64,000 bases of DNA from Cystobacter fuscus DSM 2262 (lineage in GTDB: Bacteria; Myxococcota; Myxococcia; Myxococcales; Myxococcaceae), in contig NZ_ANAH02000010.1 of assembly GCF_000335475.2 (NCBI RefSeq), positions 124,001 to 188,000 on the forward strand, read 5' to 3'. Position numbers and translations under genes: made by a program. Under the pieces are notes generated by a model that did no database searches, was not told where the DNA came from, and saw only the letters and a list, made by a program, of their open reading frames with translations. Shown here piece by piece: positions 51,291-60,513 of the stretch; within the stretch, counting starts at the first letter, position 1; every line of letters starts with the position of its first letter.

Positions 51291-51982
51291 GGGCGGGCCT
51301 CCTCGCGCAGCCGTCCCGCCTCCAACCGCAACACACGGTGGGCGCGCGCGACCATTCCCGGATCATGCGTGACGATGAGGGCGCAGACGCGCTCGCGGCG
51401 CGTGAGTTCCTCGAGCAGATCCAACACCCGCTTTCCCGTCGCCTCGTCGAGGTTGCCCGTGGGCTCGTCCGCGAGCAGCAGGGGCGGGGCGTGGGCGAGC
51501 GCCCGGGCCACCGCCACGCGTTGCTGCTCGCCGCCGGAGAGCCGATCCGGGAAGCTCGCGGCCCGGTTGCCCAGGCCCACCGTGTCGAGCAACTCCCGCA
51601 CCCGCTCGCGCGAGGCCGGGCCCCCGCGCCCGGTGAGCTCCAGCGGCAGGAGGATGTTCTCCTCCACCGTGAGCGTGGGCAGCAGGTTGAAGGCCTGGAA
51701 GATGAAGCCGATGCGCTCGCGGCGCAGCAGGGTGCGCGCGTGCTCGCTCAGGGCGCCCAGCTCCTGTCCCGCCACCCGCACCGTGCCCCGCGAGGGCTGG
51801 TCGATGCCGCTGATGAGGTTGAGCAGCGTGGACTTGCCCGAGCCGCTGCGGCCGAGCAGCACGGCGAATTCGCCCGCGTGCAGGGTGAGGCTCGTGCCGG
51901 CGAGCACCTCGCGCACGGCATCGCCCTCGGCGTAGGACTTGGAGACGTCGTTCAGCTCGACCACGGGCGGGGAGGGGGACAT
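51287..51982 (-). CDS. ABC transporter ATP-binding protein (LolD-like)
   Basis: A 231-residue ATPase from the ATG at 51982, first gene of the operon. Walker A GRSGSGKSTLLN, Q-loop FIFQAFNLLPTLTVEENI, signature DRLSGGEQQRVAVARAL, Walker B LLLADEPTGNLD and H-loop ALIVTHDPGMVARAHRVL are all intact. The NLD after Walker B is characteristic of the LolD/MacB subfamily, which powers lipoprotein or peptide handling through FtsX-like permeases. It overlaps the permease by 4 nt. Confidence 0.92.
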   Translation of the reverse strand: MSPSPPVVELNDVSKSYAEGDAVREVLAGTSLTLHAGEFAVLLGRSGSGKSTLLNLISGIDQPSRGTVRVAGQELGALSEHARTLLRRERIGFIFQAFNLLPTLTVEENILLPLELTGRGGPASRERVRELLDTVGLGNRAASFPDRLSGGEQQRVAVARALAHAPPLLLADEPTGNLDEATGKRVLDLLEELTRRERVCALIVTHDPGMVARAHRVLRLEAGRLREEARP

Positions 51983-52045
51983 GCAGGGGAGTGCCTAATG
52001 GAAGCGCGCCCCGTGTGCACGCTCCGTGTGCGCGGCGCTGCCTCG

Positions 52046-52774
52046 TCAGCTCGCTTGGGGCCCCGCGTCACCCTTGCCCGCCACCACCTCGCGCAGCTTC
52101 TCCAGGTCGAGGATCTCGATCTCCCCATAGCGCAGCCCCACGATGCCCTGGGCCTCGAGCTGCTTGAGGATTTGATTCGTCGTCTGCCGGGAGATGGTGA
52201 GCATCATCGCCAGCTCCTCCTGCCGCACCTCGATGACCCGGCTGCTGTGGGCGTGCAGATCCCCGTAGTTCTGGGCGATGAGCAGCAGGCGCCGCGCGAG
52301 CCGGATGGGCGCGGCCTCGTGCGCGACCTCGTCGATGGACAGCAGGGTGAGCCGCATGTGCTGCGCCATGAGGCGGCCGAATTCGTACCAATAGCCGGGC
52401 TGCTCCGCGAGCAGGGCCGCCAGGGGGGCGTGCGGCACATGGACGACGAGGGTCGGCGCGTCGGCGATGGCGTCGTGAGCCGAGGGCAGGCCATCGAAGA
52501 GGCTGATCTCCCCACACCAGGACGGGGGCTCGAGGAACTTGAGCAGGGCTTCGCGGCCGGAGGGTCCAAGCGTGCGCAGCCGGATGGCGCCATCGACCAC
52601 GCCATAGAGGCCGGAGGGGAGGTTTCCCCGGGAGAACAGGTGCTGGCCGGTCTTCAGGGGGCGGAGCACGCCGAGCCGGAGCAGCCTCTCCTGGAAGTCG
52701 GCCGGGGTGGCGCGGAACCAACTCCCGGAGCGGAAGAGTTCCAGGTAGTCGAGTGCCGTGCGGTCAGGCTTCAT
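52046..52774 (-). CDS. Crp/Fnr-family transcription regulator
   Basis: A 242-residue protein from the ATG at 52774, where homology begins (MKPDRTALDYLELFRSGSWF). The N-terminal cyclic-nucleotide-type cNMP/Fnr beta-roll is LKTGQHLFSRGNLPSGLYGVVDGAIRLRTLGPSGREALLKFLEPPSWCGEISLFDGLPSAHDAIADAPTLVV. A long dimer helix follows, then a C-terminal winged helix (QEELAMMLTISRQTTNQILKQLEAQGIVGLRYGEIEILD). No Cys cluster for iron-sulfur binding is visible. It is divergent from the alcohol dehydrogenase/P450 operon and a matching palindrome lies in between, so it is the probable regulator. Confidence 0.9.
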   Translation of the reverse strand: MKPDRTALDYLELFRSGSWFRATPADFQERLLRLGVLRPLKTGQHLFSRGNLPSGLYGVVDGAIRLRTLGPSGREALLKFLEPPSWCGEISLFDGLPSAHDAIADAPTLVVHVPHAPLAALLAEQPGYWYEFGRLMAQHMRLTLLSIDEVAHEAAPIRLARRLLLIAQNYGDLHAHSSRVIEVRQEELAMMLTISRQTTNQILKQLEAQGIVGLRYGEIEILDLEKLREVVAGKGDAGPQAS

Positions 52775-52824
52775 GGTGGGCCACTCCTCTGGGTGCCCCG
52801 CGCGGAGGCGCTTTTTCGCGAGTG

Positions 52825-52840
52825 TGTCGCGGTCGCGACA
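52825..52840. promoter_or_regulatory. Likely Crp/Fnr operator
   Basis: TGTCGCGGTCGCGACA is an inverted repeat with 7-bp arms (TGTCGCG and CGCGACA) around a 2-bp centre, the shape expected for a Crp/Fnr-type dimer. It lies 51 nt from the regulator start codon and 60 nt from the alcohol dehydrogenase start codon, so one site could govern both divergent genes. Confidence 0.7.
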
Positions 52841-52900
52841 GAGTTTGGGAGGTGGGGTGCCCATCATTCTCCTCGGATTCGACGCGAGAGGAGAAGCGAG

Positions 52901-53950
52901 ATGGCGACGATGTTGGCGGGTCGGCTCGACCTCGTGACGGGGAAGTTCGGGATGGAACAGGTGGCCATTCCCGAGCCGGGGCCGGGTGAAGTGCGCATCA
53001 AGGTGTTGGCGGCCGGTATCTGTCTGTCGGACGTGCACCTGATCGATGGTTCCCTGCGATTGAAGCCGCGCCCGGGGTTCACGGCCGTCACCCTGGGCCA
53101 TGAGGTCGCGGGCGTCATCGAGAAGCTCGGCGAGGGCACGGGGACCTGGTGGAAGGTGGGCCAGCGCGTGCTGCTCCAGGCGGGGCAGTCGTGTGGCGCG
53201 TGCGCCCCGTGCATGACGCGGACGGGGTGTGTGCGTCCGCTCACGCGAGGCGTGGATTACGACGGAGGCTGGGCCGAGTACTCGCTCGCCCGTCAGGACA
53301 CGCTCATCGCCGTTCCGGACGAGCTGCCCATCGAACAGGCGGCCATTCTGCCCGACGCGGTCTCCACGCCGTACGCGGCCATCGTGGACACGGCGGCGCT
53401 GCGGCCCGCGGAGTCCGTGGGCATCTGGGGCATTGGCGGACTGGGGGCGCACGGTGTGCAACTGGTGCGCGCGTTCGGCGCGGCGCCCATCATCGCCTTC
53501 GATCCCCTGCCGGAGGCCCGGCAGCGGGCGCTGGCGCTGGGCGCGGACCTCGCGTTGGATCCCCAGCAGCCGGACGTGCGCGAGCAGGTGTTGCACTGGA
53601 CGGACGGGCGGGGCCTGGACGTGGCGCTGGACCTGGCGGGCGCGGCTCCGGTGCGTGAGCAGGCGCAATCGGTGCTGGCACCGCGGGGCCGGCTCGTGCT
53701 GGTGGGCCTGACGCCCGCGCCCCTGTCGCTCTCCCAGGGCATCGGCTTCTGCGTGGCGATGCAGCAGGTGCGGGGGCATTACGGCTCGCGGCTCGAGCAC
53801 CTTCCGCAGCTCGTGAAGCTCACGCGGCTGGGCCGGCTCGACTTCTCCCGCTCGGTCAGCGCCGTGCTCCCCCTGGCGGACGCGCCCCTGGGCGTCGAGC
53901 GCCTGATGAAGAAGCAGGGCAATCCCATTCGTCTCGTCCTCCAACCGTGA
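52901..53950 (+). CDS. Zinc-dependent alcohol dehydrogenase
   Basis: A 349-residue medium-chain dehydrogenase from the ATG at 52901, behind GAGAGGAGAAG. Catalytic zinc site: AAGICLSDVHL, GHEVAGVIEKLG; structural zinc: QSCGACAPCMTRTGC. The Rossmann fold is VGIWGIGGLGAHGVQLVRAFGA, preferring NAD(P). The end VERLMKKQGNPIRLVLQP fits the family. It ends in codons that overlap the 5' end of the P450 region, so it is co-transcribed with the P450 and probably oxidises an alcohol produced by it or supplies its substrate. Confidence 0.92.
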   Translation: MATMLAGRLDLVTGKFGMEQVAIPEPGPGEVRIKVLAAGICLSDVHLIDGSLRLKPRPGFTAVTLGHEVAGVIEKLGEGTGTWWKVGQRVLLQAGQSCGACAPCMTRTGCVRPLTRGVDYDGGWAEYSLARQDTLIAVPDELPIEQAAILPDAVSTPYAAIVDTAALRPAESVGIWGIGGLGAHGVQLVRAFGAAPIIAFDPLPEARQRALALGADLALDPQQPDVREQVLHWTDGRGLDVALDLAGAAPVREQAQSVLAPRGRLVLVGLTPAPLSLSQGIGFCVAMQQVRGHYGSRLEHLPQLVKLTRLGRLDFSRSVSAVLPLADAPLGVERLMKKQGNPIRLVLQP

Positions 53951-53964
53951 TCCGGAGTCCTTCG

Positions 53965-56900
53965 ATGAAGTCTTCCCATTCGAGCACGATTCCCCAGCCC
54001 CATGTGCGTCCCCTCGTCGGCAATGTGCCGGACGTCGGCTTCGAGACGCCCACGCAGAACCTGATGAAGCTCGCGCGCGAGCTGGGGCCCATCTTCCGGC
54101 TGTCGTTCCCCGGAGGGCGCACCGCCCTGGTGCTCAGTTCGCATGAGTTGGTGGCGGATGTCTGCGATGAGAGCCGCTTCGACAAGCATGTGACCGGGGC
54201 GCTCAAGCAGATCCGCGACTTCGCGGGCGACGGCCTCTTCACCGCGAGGACGGAGGAGCCCAACTGGGGCAAGGCCCACCGCCTGTTGATGCCCGCCTTC
54301 GGTCCCGCGGCCATGCGCAACTACCACGACGACATGCTCGACGTGGCCGACCAGATGTTCACGCGCTGGGAGCGCTTCGGGCCAGAGGCCGTGCTCGATG
54401 TGCCGGACAACATGACGCGGCTCACGCTCGACACCATCGCGCTGTGTGGCTTCGGCTACCGCTTCAACTCCTTCTACCAGAAGGAGCTGCACCCCTTCGT
54501 CGAGTCCATGGTGCGCGCCCTGGCCGAGGCGGGCAATCGCGCCCGGCGCGTCCCGCTCCAGACGCAGCTCATGCTGCGCACCCAGCGCCAGTTCCAGGCG
54601 GACACCGGCTACATGCACGAGGTGACGCGCGAGCTCATCGCGAAGCGCCGCACGCTCAAGCCCGAGGAGGCCCCGCGCGACCTGCTCGGCCTCATGCTCG
54701 ACGCGAAGGATCCCCTCACGGGCGAGGGGCTCGACGAGGAGAACATCCGCAACCAGATGGTGACCTTCCTCATCGCGGGTCACGAGACGACGAGCGGCCT
54801 GTTGTCCTTCGCCACGTACTTCCTGCTGCGCCACCCCGAGGTGCTCGAGAAGGCCCATGCCGAGGTGGATCGGGTGCTGGGCGACGAGCTGCCGCGCTTC
54901 GAGCAGGTGTCCCAGCTGCACTACCTCGATCAGATCCTGCGCGAGACGCTGCGCTTGTGGCCCACCGCGCCGGCCTTCACCGTGCACCCCAAGGCGGAGG
55001 AGACGCTGATCGCGGGCACCTACCCCATCCGCCGCGAGGACTCCGCGGTGGTGCTCACCACGATGCTGCACCGCGATCCCACGGTGTGGAAGGACCCGGA
55101 GCGCTTCGATCCGGACCGCTTCGCCCCCGAGGTGCGTGACGGCATTCCGCCGCACGCGTGGAAGCCGTTCGGCAACGGGCAGCGCTCGTGCATCGGCCGG
55201 GCGTTCGCGCTCCAGGAGGCCACGCTGGTGCTGGGCATGATGCTCCAGCGCTTCCACCTCGTGGAGCCCGCGCCGTACGAGCTGCACATTCGCGAGACGC
55301 TCACGCTCAAGCCCGAGGGCCTCAAGCTGCGCGTCCGTGTGCGCAAGCCCGTCTCCCGTCCGCTCGCCTCGCGTCCCACGCCCGGTGCCGCCGCGCCCGC
55401 TCCGAAGCAGGAAGGGGTGGCCTCGCATGGCACGCCCCTGCTGCTGCTCTACGGCTCCAACTCGGGGGCCTCGGAGGCGTTCGCCCGGCGCATCGCCAGT
55501 GACGGGCTCGCGCGGGGCTACTCGGCGAAGGTGGCGCCGCTGGACGACTACACCGGGAAGCTGCCCAAGGAGGGCGCCGTCGTCCTCGTGACGGCCTCCT
55601 ACAATGGCCAGCCGCCGGACAACGCGCGGGCCTTCCACACGTGGGTCTCGAATGTCCCCGAGGGCTCGCTGCTGGGCGTGCGCTACGCGGTGTTCGGCTG
55701 CGGCAACCGGGACTGGGCCGCGACGTACCAGGCCATTCCCAAGCACTTCGACGAGCGGCTGAGCGCCGCGGGAGCCGAGGCGCTCGTCGCTCGCGGCGAG
55801 GCCGATGCGCGGGGGGACTTCTTCGGCGACTTCGAGCACTGGTACGCGCCCTTCTGGGAGACAGTGGGCGTGGCGCTCGGCGTGTCTTCTCGCGCGGTGT
55901 CGTCCGAGCCGCTCTACACGGTGGAGCTGGTGCCGTCCTCGAGCACGGAGCTGGTGAAGCAGAACAAGCTCGAGCTGGCGACGCTGGTGGACAACCGCGA
56001 GCTCGTCGACATGACGTCGCCGCTCGGACGCTCCAAGCGGCACCTCGCGTTCAAGTTGCCCGAGGGCGTGACGTACGCGGCGGGTGACTACCTGGCGGTA
56101 CTGCCGGAGAACCACCCGGACCTCGTGGAGCGCGCCGCGCGCCGCTTCGGGGTGCGCACGGACGCCGCCGTCGTCCTGCACTCGACCCGGGGCGCCATGG
56201 CGTCGTCGCTGCCCACGGACAAGCCAGTGTCGGTGCAGGAGTTGCTCGGCCGGCACGTGGAGCTGTCGGCGCCCGCCACACGCAAGGACCTGGAGCGGCT
56301 GGCGGAGAAGAACCCGTGCCCGCCGCATGCCATGCACCTGGAGGCCCTGGCCCAGGACGCCGAGCGCTACAAGAAGGAGATCCTCGACAAGCGCGTGAGT
56401 GTGTTGGACCTGTTGGAGCAGTACACCTCGTGCATCCTCACCTTCGGGGACTTCCTCGAGCTGTTGCCGGCCATGCGCGTGCGGCAGTACTCGGTGTCGT
56501 CCTCGCCGAGGGCGGACCCCACGGTGTGCACGTTGACGGTGGCGGTGGTGGACGCGGAGGCGTGGAGTGGCCAGGGCCGCTTCCATGGCACGTGCTCGAG
56601 CTACCTGGCGCGGCTGCGTCCGGGCGAGCAGGTGGCGGTGGCGGTGCGCACGCCGAACGCGCCCTTCCATCCGCCCGCGTCGAACGCGACGCCCATCATC
56701 CTGGTGGGAGCGGGCACGGGGCTGGCGCCCTTCCGGGGCTTCCTCCAGGAGCGCGCCCTGCGCCACGCGCGAGGGGAGGCGGCCGGGCCGGCGTTGTTCT
56801 TCTTCGGGTGTGATCACCCGGAGGTGGACTTCCTCTACCGCGAGGAGCTGGCGCAATGGGAGCGCGAGGGCGTGGTGAAGGTGCTGCCCGCCTTCTTCCG

Positions 56901-57147
56901 CCAGCCCGAGGGCGACGTGCTGTTCGTGCAGCACCGGCTGTGGAAGGAGCGCGAGCAGGTGAAGGCGCTGCTGGCCCGGGGCGCGATGTTCTTCCTCTGC
57001 GGGGATGGGCGGCGCATGGCGCCCGCGGTGCGCGAGACGCTGGCGAGAATCCACCAGGAGACGGTGGGTTGCTCCGAGGCGGAGGCCACGGTGTGGCTCG
57101 AGGGAATGGAGAAGCAGGGCCGTCTGGTGGCGGACGTCTTCGCCTGA
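53965..57147 (+). CDS. Self-sufficient cytochrome P450 monooxygenase/reductase (CYP102-type)
   Basis: A 1060-residue fusion from the ATG at 53965 behind CCGGAG. P450 half (~1-465): I-helix AGHETTSG, ETLRLWP (ExxR), haem loop FGNGQRSCIGRAF with the thiolate Cys409. A linker of Ala/Pro leads to the flavodoxin FMN domain (~480-640; LLLYGSNSGASEAFARRIAS) and the FAD/NADPH domain with MRVRQYSVSSSP, GTCSSYLARL and GAGTGLAPFRGFLQER. The length and order match CYP102A1 (P450 BM3, 1049 aa), which hydroxylates fatty acids using NADPH without a separate reductase. It follows an alcohol dehydrogenase by 14 nt and shares the Crp/Fnr control region. Confidence 0.95.
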   Translation: MKSSHSSTIPQPHVRPLVGNVPDVGFETPTQNLMKLARELGPIFRLSFPGGRTALVLSSHELVADVCDESRFDKHVTGALKQIRDFAGDGLFTARTEEPNWGKAHRLLMPAFGPAAMRNYHDDMLDVADQMFTRWERFGPEAVLDVPDNMTRLTLDTIALCGFGYRFNSFYQKELHPFVESMVRALAEAGNRARRVPLQTQLMLRTQRQFQADTGYMHEVTRELIAKRRTLKPEEAPRDLLGLMLDAKDPLTGEGLDEENIRNQMVTFLIAGHETTSGLLSFATYFLLRHPEVLEKAHAEVDRVLGDELPRFEQVSQLHYLDQILRETLRLWPTAPAFTVHPKAEETLIAGTYPIRREDSAVVLTTMLHRDPTVWKDPERFDPDRFAPEVRDGIPPHAWKPFGNGQRSCIGRAFALQEATLVLGMMLQRFHLVEPAPYELHIRETLTLKPEGLKLRVRVRKPVSRPLASRPTPGAAAPAPKQEGVASHGTPLLLLYGSNSGASEAFARRIASDGLARGYSAKVAPLDDYTGKLPKEGAVVLVTASYNGQPPDNARAFHTWVSNVPEGSLLGVRYAVFGCGNRDWAATYQAIPKHFDERLSAAGAEALVARGEADARGDFFGDFEHWYAPFWETVGVALGVSSRAVSSEPLYTVELVPSSSTELVKQNKLELATLVDNRELVDMTSPLGRSKRHLAFKLPEGVTYAAGDYLAVLPENHPDLVERAARRFGVRTDAAVVLHSTRGAMASSLPTDKPVSVQELLGRHVELSAPATRKDLERLAEKNPCPPHAMHLEALAQDAERYKKEILDKRVSVLDLLEQYTSCILTFGDFLELLPAMRVRQYSVSSSPRADPTVCTLTVAVVDAEAWSGQGRFHGTCSSYLARLRPGEQVAVAVRTPNAPFHPPASNATPIILVGAGTGLAPFRGFLQERALRHARGEAAGPALFFFGCDHPEVDFLYREELAQWEREGVVKVLPAFFRQPEGDVLFVQHRLWKEREQVKALLARGAMFFLCGDGRRMAPAVRETLARIHQETVGCSEAEATVWLEGMEKQGRLVADVFA

Positions 57148-57174
57148 TGCGTGAGTGAGGGTCCACGAGGTTCA

Positions 57175-57204
57175 ATGGAGGGACAATCGCCTGTGTCCCT
57201 CCAT
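57175..57204. terminator. Strong hairpin after the P450 gene
   Basis: ATGGAGGGACA (57175-57185) and TGTCCCTCCAT (57194-57204) are exact reverse complements with an 8-nt loop, 27 nt after the P450 stop. It probably ends the dehydrogenase/P450 transcript. Confidence 0.6.
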
Positions 57205-57296
57205 GACTTTCAAATCGAGGGGTGGTGGGTCTCGAGGAGGGCTTTTAGAGTGGCTGGGACGACCGGGGCCGGGTCACGGCATCGGCAGGAGCTGAC

Positions 57297-59417
57297 ATGG
57301 CACGCGTCCCCGACTCACCACCCGCTGGAGGCGCGGTGGCCGCCCCACTGCCCGACAACGAGCAGGAGCGGCTGGCGGCCCTGCGCAGCTATGCGGTGCT
57401 CGATACGGAACCCGAGCTGTCCTTCGACGACGTCACCCACCTGGCCTCGCGGATTTGTGGCACCCCCATGGCCGCCGTGGTCCTGGTGGATGAGACGCGC
57501 CAGTGGTTCAAGTCCCGCCAGGGCGTGGGCATCGAGGGGTGCTCGCGGGAGGAGGGCTTCTGCTCCCACGCCATCCTTCGGTCCGAGCCCTTCATCATCG
57601 AGGACGCCACCGCCGACGCCCGCTTCCGCGACAACCCGTTCGTCAACGCGCCCTGGGGCATCCGCTTCTATGCGGGCGTCCCCCTCATCAACCCGCAGGG
57701 GCATGCGCTGGGCACCGTCTGTGTCCTCGACTACACGCCCCGCCAGCTCACCCCGGAGCAGACCCGCTCGCTCGAGGCCCTGGCCCGGCAGGTGGTCAGT
57801 CTGCTGGAGCTGCGGCGCATGAATCACGAGCAGCGGCGGCTCATCGCCGAGCTGCGCACCAGCCAGGAGCGCATCGACATCCTCCAGCGCGCCACCCATG
57901 ACGCCATCTGGGATTGGGATTTGAAGACCAACCAGCTCACGTGGAACCCGCGCGTCGCCGAGCTGCTCGGTGATGACCTGGAGCACGCGAGCAGCGACAT
58001 CTCCTGGTGGTTCGATCGCTTCCACCCGGGGGACCGGGCGCGAGTGACGGAGAGCCTCGAGCGTGCCATCGCCCAGGGCGCCTCGCTGTGGACGGACGAG
58101 TACCGCTTCCGCCTCGCCAATGGAAAATGGGCGCGAATGTTCAGCCGGAGCGCCATCCTGCGCGACGCCGAGGGCCATCCGCGGCGCCTGATTGGCGTGG
58201 GCGTGGACATCAGCGAGCGCGAGGAGCTGCGTGCCCGCGTGGAACTGGCGGAGCGGATGAGCTCGGTGGGCACGCTCGCGGCCGGGGTGGCGCATGAGAT
58301 CAACAACCCGCTGGCGTATGTCATGGCCAACCTGAGCTACGCGCTGACGGAGGTGCGCGAGGGCCGGGCCGCGGCGCCTGGGGCGGACGAGCTGACCCAG
58401 GTCCTCCAGGAGGCGCATGAGGGGGCCGAGCGCATCCGGCGCATCGTGCGCGACCTGAAGACCTTCAGCCGGCCAGCCGACGAGCGCATGGAGTGGCTGG
58501 ATCTCCACCACACCATCGACTCGGCGGCGACCCTGGCGTGGAATGAGATCCGCCACCGGGCGCGCCTGGTGAAGCAGTATCAGGAGGTGCCCCCGGTGTA
58601 CGCCAACGAGGGGCGTCTGGGGCAGGTGGTCCTCCACCTGCTGGTGAACGCGGCGCACGCCATTGCCGAGGGCGCGGCGGACCAGAATGAGATCCGCATC
58701 ACCACGCGCGTGGACGCCGAGGGGCGGGTGCTCATCGAGGTGAGCGATACGGGCCGTGGCATCCCGGAGTCCATCCGCTCGCGCGTCTTCGAGCCGTTCT
58801 TCACCACCCAGCCCGTGGGCGAGGGCATGGGGCTGGGGCTGTCCATCAGCCACACGCTCATGACCCACATGGGAGGGGAGCTTCAGTTCGAGAGCGAGGT
58901 GGGCAAGGGCACGGTGTTCCGGGTGGTGCTCCCGCCTCCCGCGCGGCGCGAGCCCACGAGCGTCCCACCCGAGACCGTGCCCCCGCGCGCCGAGGTCGCG
59001 GCCACGCGGCGTGGTCGCCTCCTGGTGGTGGACGATGAGGCCCGGGTGCTCTCCTCCCTGGAGCGCACCCTGGGCCGGACGCATGAGGTCATCGCCTTCG
59101 ATCGGGCCCAGGCGGCACTGGCGTGGATGGAGCAGGGACAGCCGTGGGACCTGATTCTCTGTGACGTGATGATGCCCGAGATGACCGGGATGGAGTTCCA
59201 TGAGGCGCTCGCCCGGCGCATGCCCGAGCGCGCCCGGGACATCATCTTCATCACGGGCGGGGCGTTCACGGCGACGGCCCGCGAGTTCCTCGCGCGCGTG
59301 GACAACGCCCGGCTGGACAAGCCGTTCGACCTCGAGGCCTTGTGTGCGTTGGTGGAGGCGCGGCTGAAGGAGGGCGTCCAGAAGCCCGGTGGGAGTTCCA
59401 GGGTCCACCCGGGGTGA
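57297..59417 (+). CDS. Hybrid histidine kinase (GAF-PAS-HisKA-HATPase-REC)
   Basis: A 706-residue protein from the ATG at 57297. Order: GAF (~20-175; LRSYAVLDTEPELSFDDVTHLASRICGTPMAAVVLVD, GTVCVLDYTPRQLTPEQ), coiled coil, PAS/PAC (~195-320), HisKA with LAAGVAHEINNPLAYVMANLSY (acceptor H333), HATPase_c (HLLVNAAHAIAEG, DTGRGIPESIRSRVFEPFFTTQPVGEGMGLGLSIS) and a C-terminal receiver with LLVVDDEARVLSSLERTL, D623 in LILCDVMMPEMTG and a Lys in LDKPF. No transmembrane segment. The gene lies between the true end of the P450 gene and a decayed second copy of that end at 59420. Confidence 0.92.
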   Translation: MARVPDSPPAGGAVAAPLPDNEQERLAALRSYAVLDTEPELSFDDVTHLASRICGTPMAAVVLVDETRQWFKSRQGVGIEGCSREEGFCSHAILRSEPFIIEDATADARFRDNPFVNAPWGIRFYAGVPLINPQGHALGTVCVLDYTPRQLTPEQTRSLEALARQVVSLLELRRMNHEQRRLIAELRTSQERIDILQRATHDAIWDWDLKTNQLTWNPRVAELLGDDLEHASSDISWWFDRFHPGDRARVTESLERAIAQGASLWTDEYRFRLANGKWARMFSRSAILRDAEGHPRRLIGVGVDISEREELRARVELAERMSSVGTLAAGVAHEINNPLAYVMANLSYALTEVREGRAAAPGADELTQVLQEAHEGAERIRRIVRDLKTFSRPADERMEWLDLHHTIDSAATLAWNEIRHRARLVKQYQEVPPVYANEGRLGQVVLHLLVNAAHAIAEGAADQNEIRITTRVDAEGRVLIEVSDTGRGIPESIRSRVFEPFFTTQPVGEGMGLGLSISHTLMTHMGGELQFESEVGKGTVFRVVLPPPARREPTSVPPETVPPRAEVAATRRGRLLVVDDEARVLSSLERTLGRTHEVIAFDRAQAALAWMEQGQPWDLILCDVMMPEMTGMEFHEALARRMPERARDIIFITGGAFTATAREFLARVDNARLDKPFDLEALCALVEARLKEGVQKPGGSSRVHPG

Positions 59418-59419
59418 GG

Positions 59420-59505
59420 AGAATCCACCAGGAGACGGTGGGCTGCTCCGAGGGGGAGGCCCTGGCGGGAAGCGGGGCTACCGGGTGGCCGACGTCTCGG
59501 CTTGA
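59420..59505 (+). pseudogene. Decayed copy of the P450 3' end
   Basis: This segment begins at the stop of the histidine kinase and matches 57047-57149: ggagaatccaccaggagacggtggg, tgctccgag.ggaggcc, then after a short deletion gtggc.gacgtct..gc.tga. It preserves the P450 tail up to its stop codon position but carries deletions and no reading frame upstream. Confidence 0.8.
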
Positions 59506-59605
59506 GGGGTAGAGTGGCCTGGAGGGATAGGCCACAGGGTGTCCCCACAGACGTCGGTGGGGGAGGGAGCAGTCACCTCCTCCACCCCGCCGAGAACGGA
59601 ATCCC

Positions 59606-60490
59606 ATGACTCAAGCAACCCACCGAGATGCTTCACGCGAGAAGGGGCAGCCGACCTTCGTGTTCGTCCACGGAGCCGGCAGCAATTCGTTCAGCTGGGC
59701 TCCGCTGCTTCGCGAGCTCACCCTCTTGGGGCATCGTACGCTCGCCGTTGATCTACCGGGCCATGGCTTCGACGCGCAGTTCCCCATCTCGTACCAGGCC
59801 CCCCAGGACCTGGAGGCGTTCGCCAACGAGCCGTCGGCCATGGCGCGCTTCAGCCTCCAGGACTACGTGGACCACGTCGTCGACATCGTGCGGCGCGTCG
59901 CCGTGCACGGGCCGGTCATCCTGGTCGGTGTCAGCATGGGCGGGGTGACCATCAGCGGCGTCGGCAACGCCATCCCCGACCTGCTCGCCAGGCTCGTCTA
60001 CATCTCCGCCTGGTGCTGCGTCGAGCTGCCCAGCATCGCCGAGTACAGTCAGACGCCGGAGAACAACGAGAGCCTGCTGCCCAGCCTGGCGGGAGTGGCC
60101 GTGGGAAATCCCACGCAGATTGGCGTGGGCCGGGCCAACTACCGCTCGTCGGACCCGACCTTCCTCGCCAATGCGAAGGCCGCCCTGATGGCCGAGGCCA
60201 CCGATGATCAGTTCCGGGCGTTCCTCAACACCTTGCAGCCCGACGAGTCCATCTCGGTCATGGTGGCGGATGCGCGAGTCGATGCGCGCACCTGGGGGCG
60301 GATCCCCCACAGCTACATCCGCCTCACCCAGGATCGCTCCATCCCGCTCTCCATGCAGGACAAGATGATCGCCGAGGCCGATGCCCTGACGCCGCACAAC
60401 CGGTTCGACGTGAGGACCGTCGAGTCCAGCCACGTCGGTTTCATCCTGAAGGCCCGGGAGGTCGCCGGGATCCTCGCCAGTCTCGCGTAG
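59606..60490 (+). CDS. Alpha/beta hydrolase
   Basis: A 294-residue protein from the ATG at 59606. FVFVHGAGSNSFSWAPLLRELTLLGHRTLAVDLPGHGFDAQFP is the oxyanion-turn start of the fold, VILVGVSMGGVTISG gives the nucleophile elbow (GxSxG, Ser in GVSMGG), and ESSHVGFI the C-terminal His. It resembles the EstA/methyl-salicylate-esterase and pyrethroid-hydrolase-like groups. No signal peptide. Substrate unknown. It is not obviously linked to neighbours. Confidence 0.85.
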   Translation: MTQATHRDASREKGQPTFVFVHGAGSNSFSWAPLLRELTLLGHRTLAVDLPGHGFDAQFPISYQAPQDLEAFANEPSAMARFSLQDYVDHVVDIVRRVAVHGPVILVGVSMGGVTISGVGNAIPDLLARLVYISAWCCVELPSIAEYSQTPENNESLLPSLAGVAVGNPTQIGVGRANYRSSDPTFLANAKAALMAEATDDQFRAFLNTLQPDESISVMVADARVDARTWGRIPHSYIRLTQDRSIPLSMQDKMIAEADALTPHNRFDVRTVESSHVGFILKAREVAGILASLA

Positions 60491-60513
60491 GGGGGCCCTC
60501 CCCAGCGCCACGT

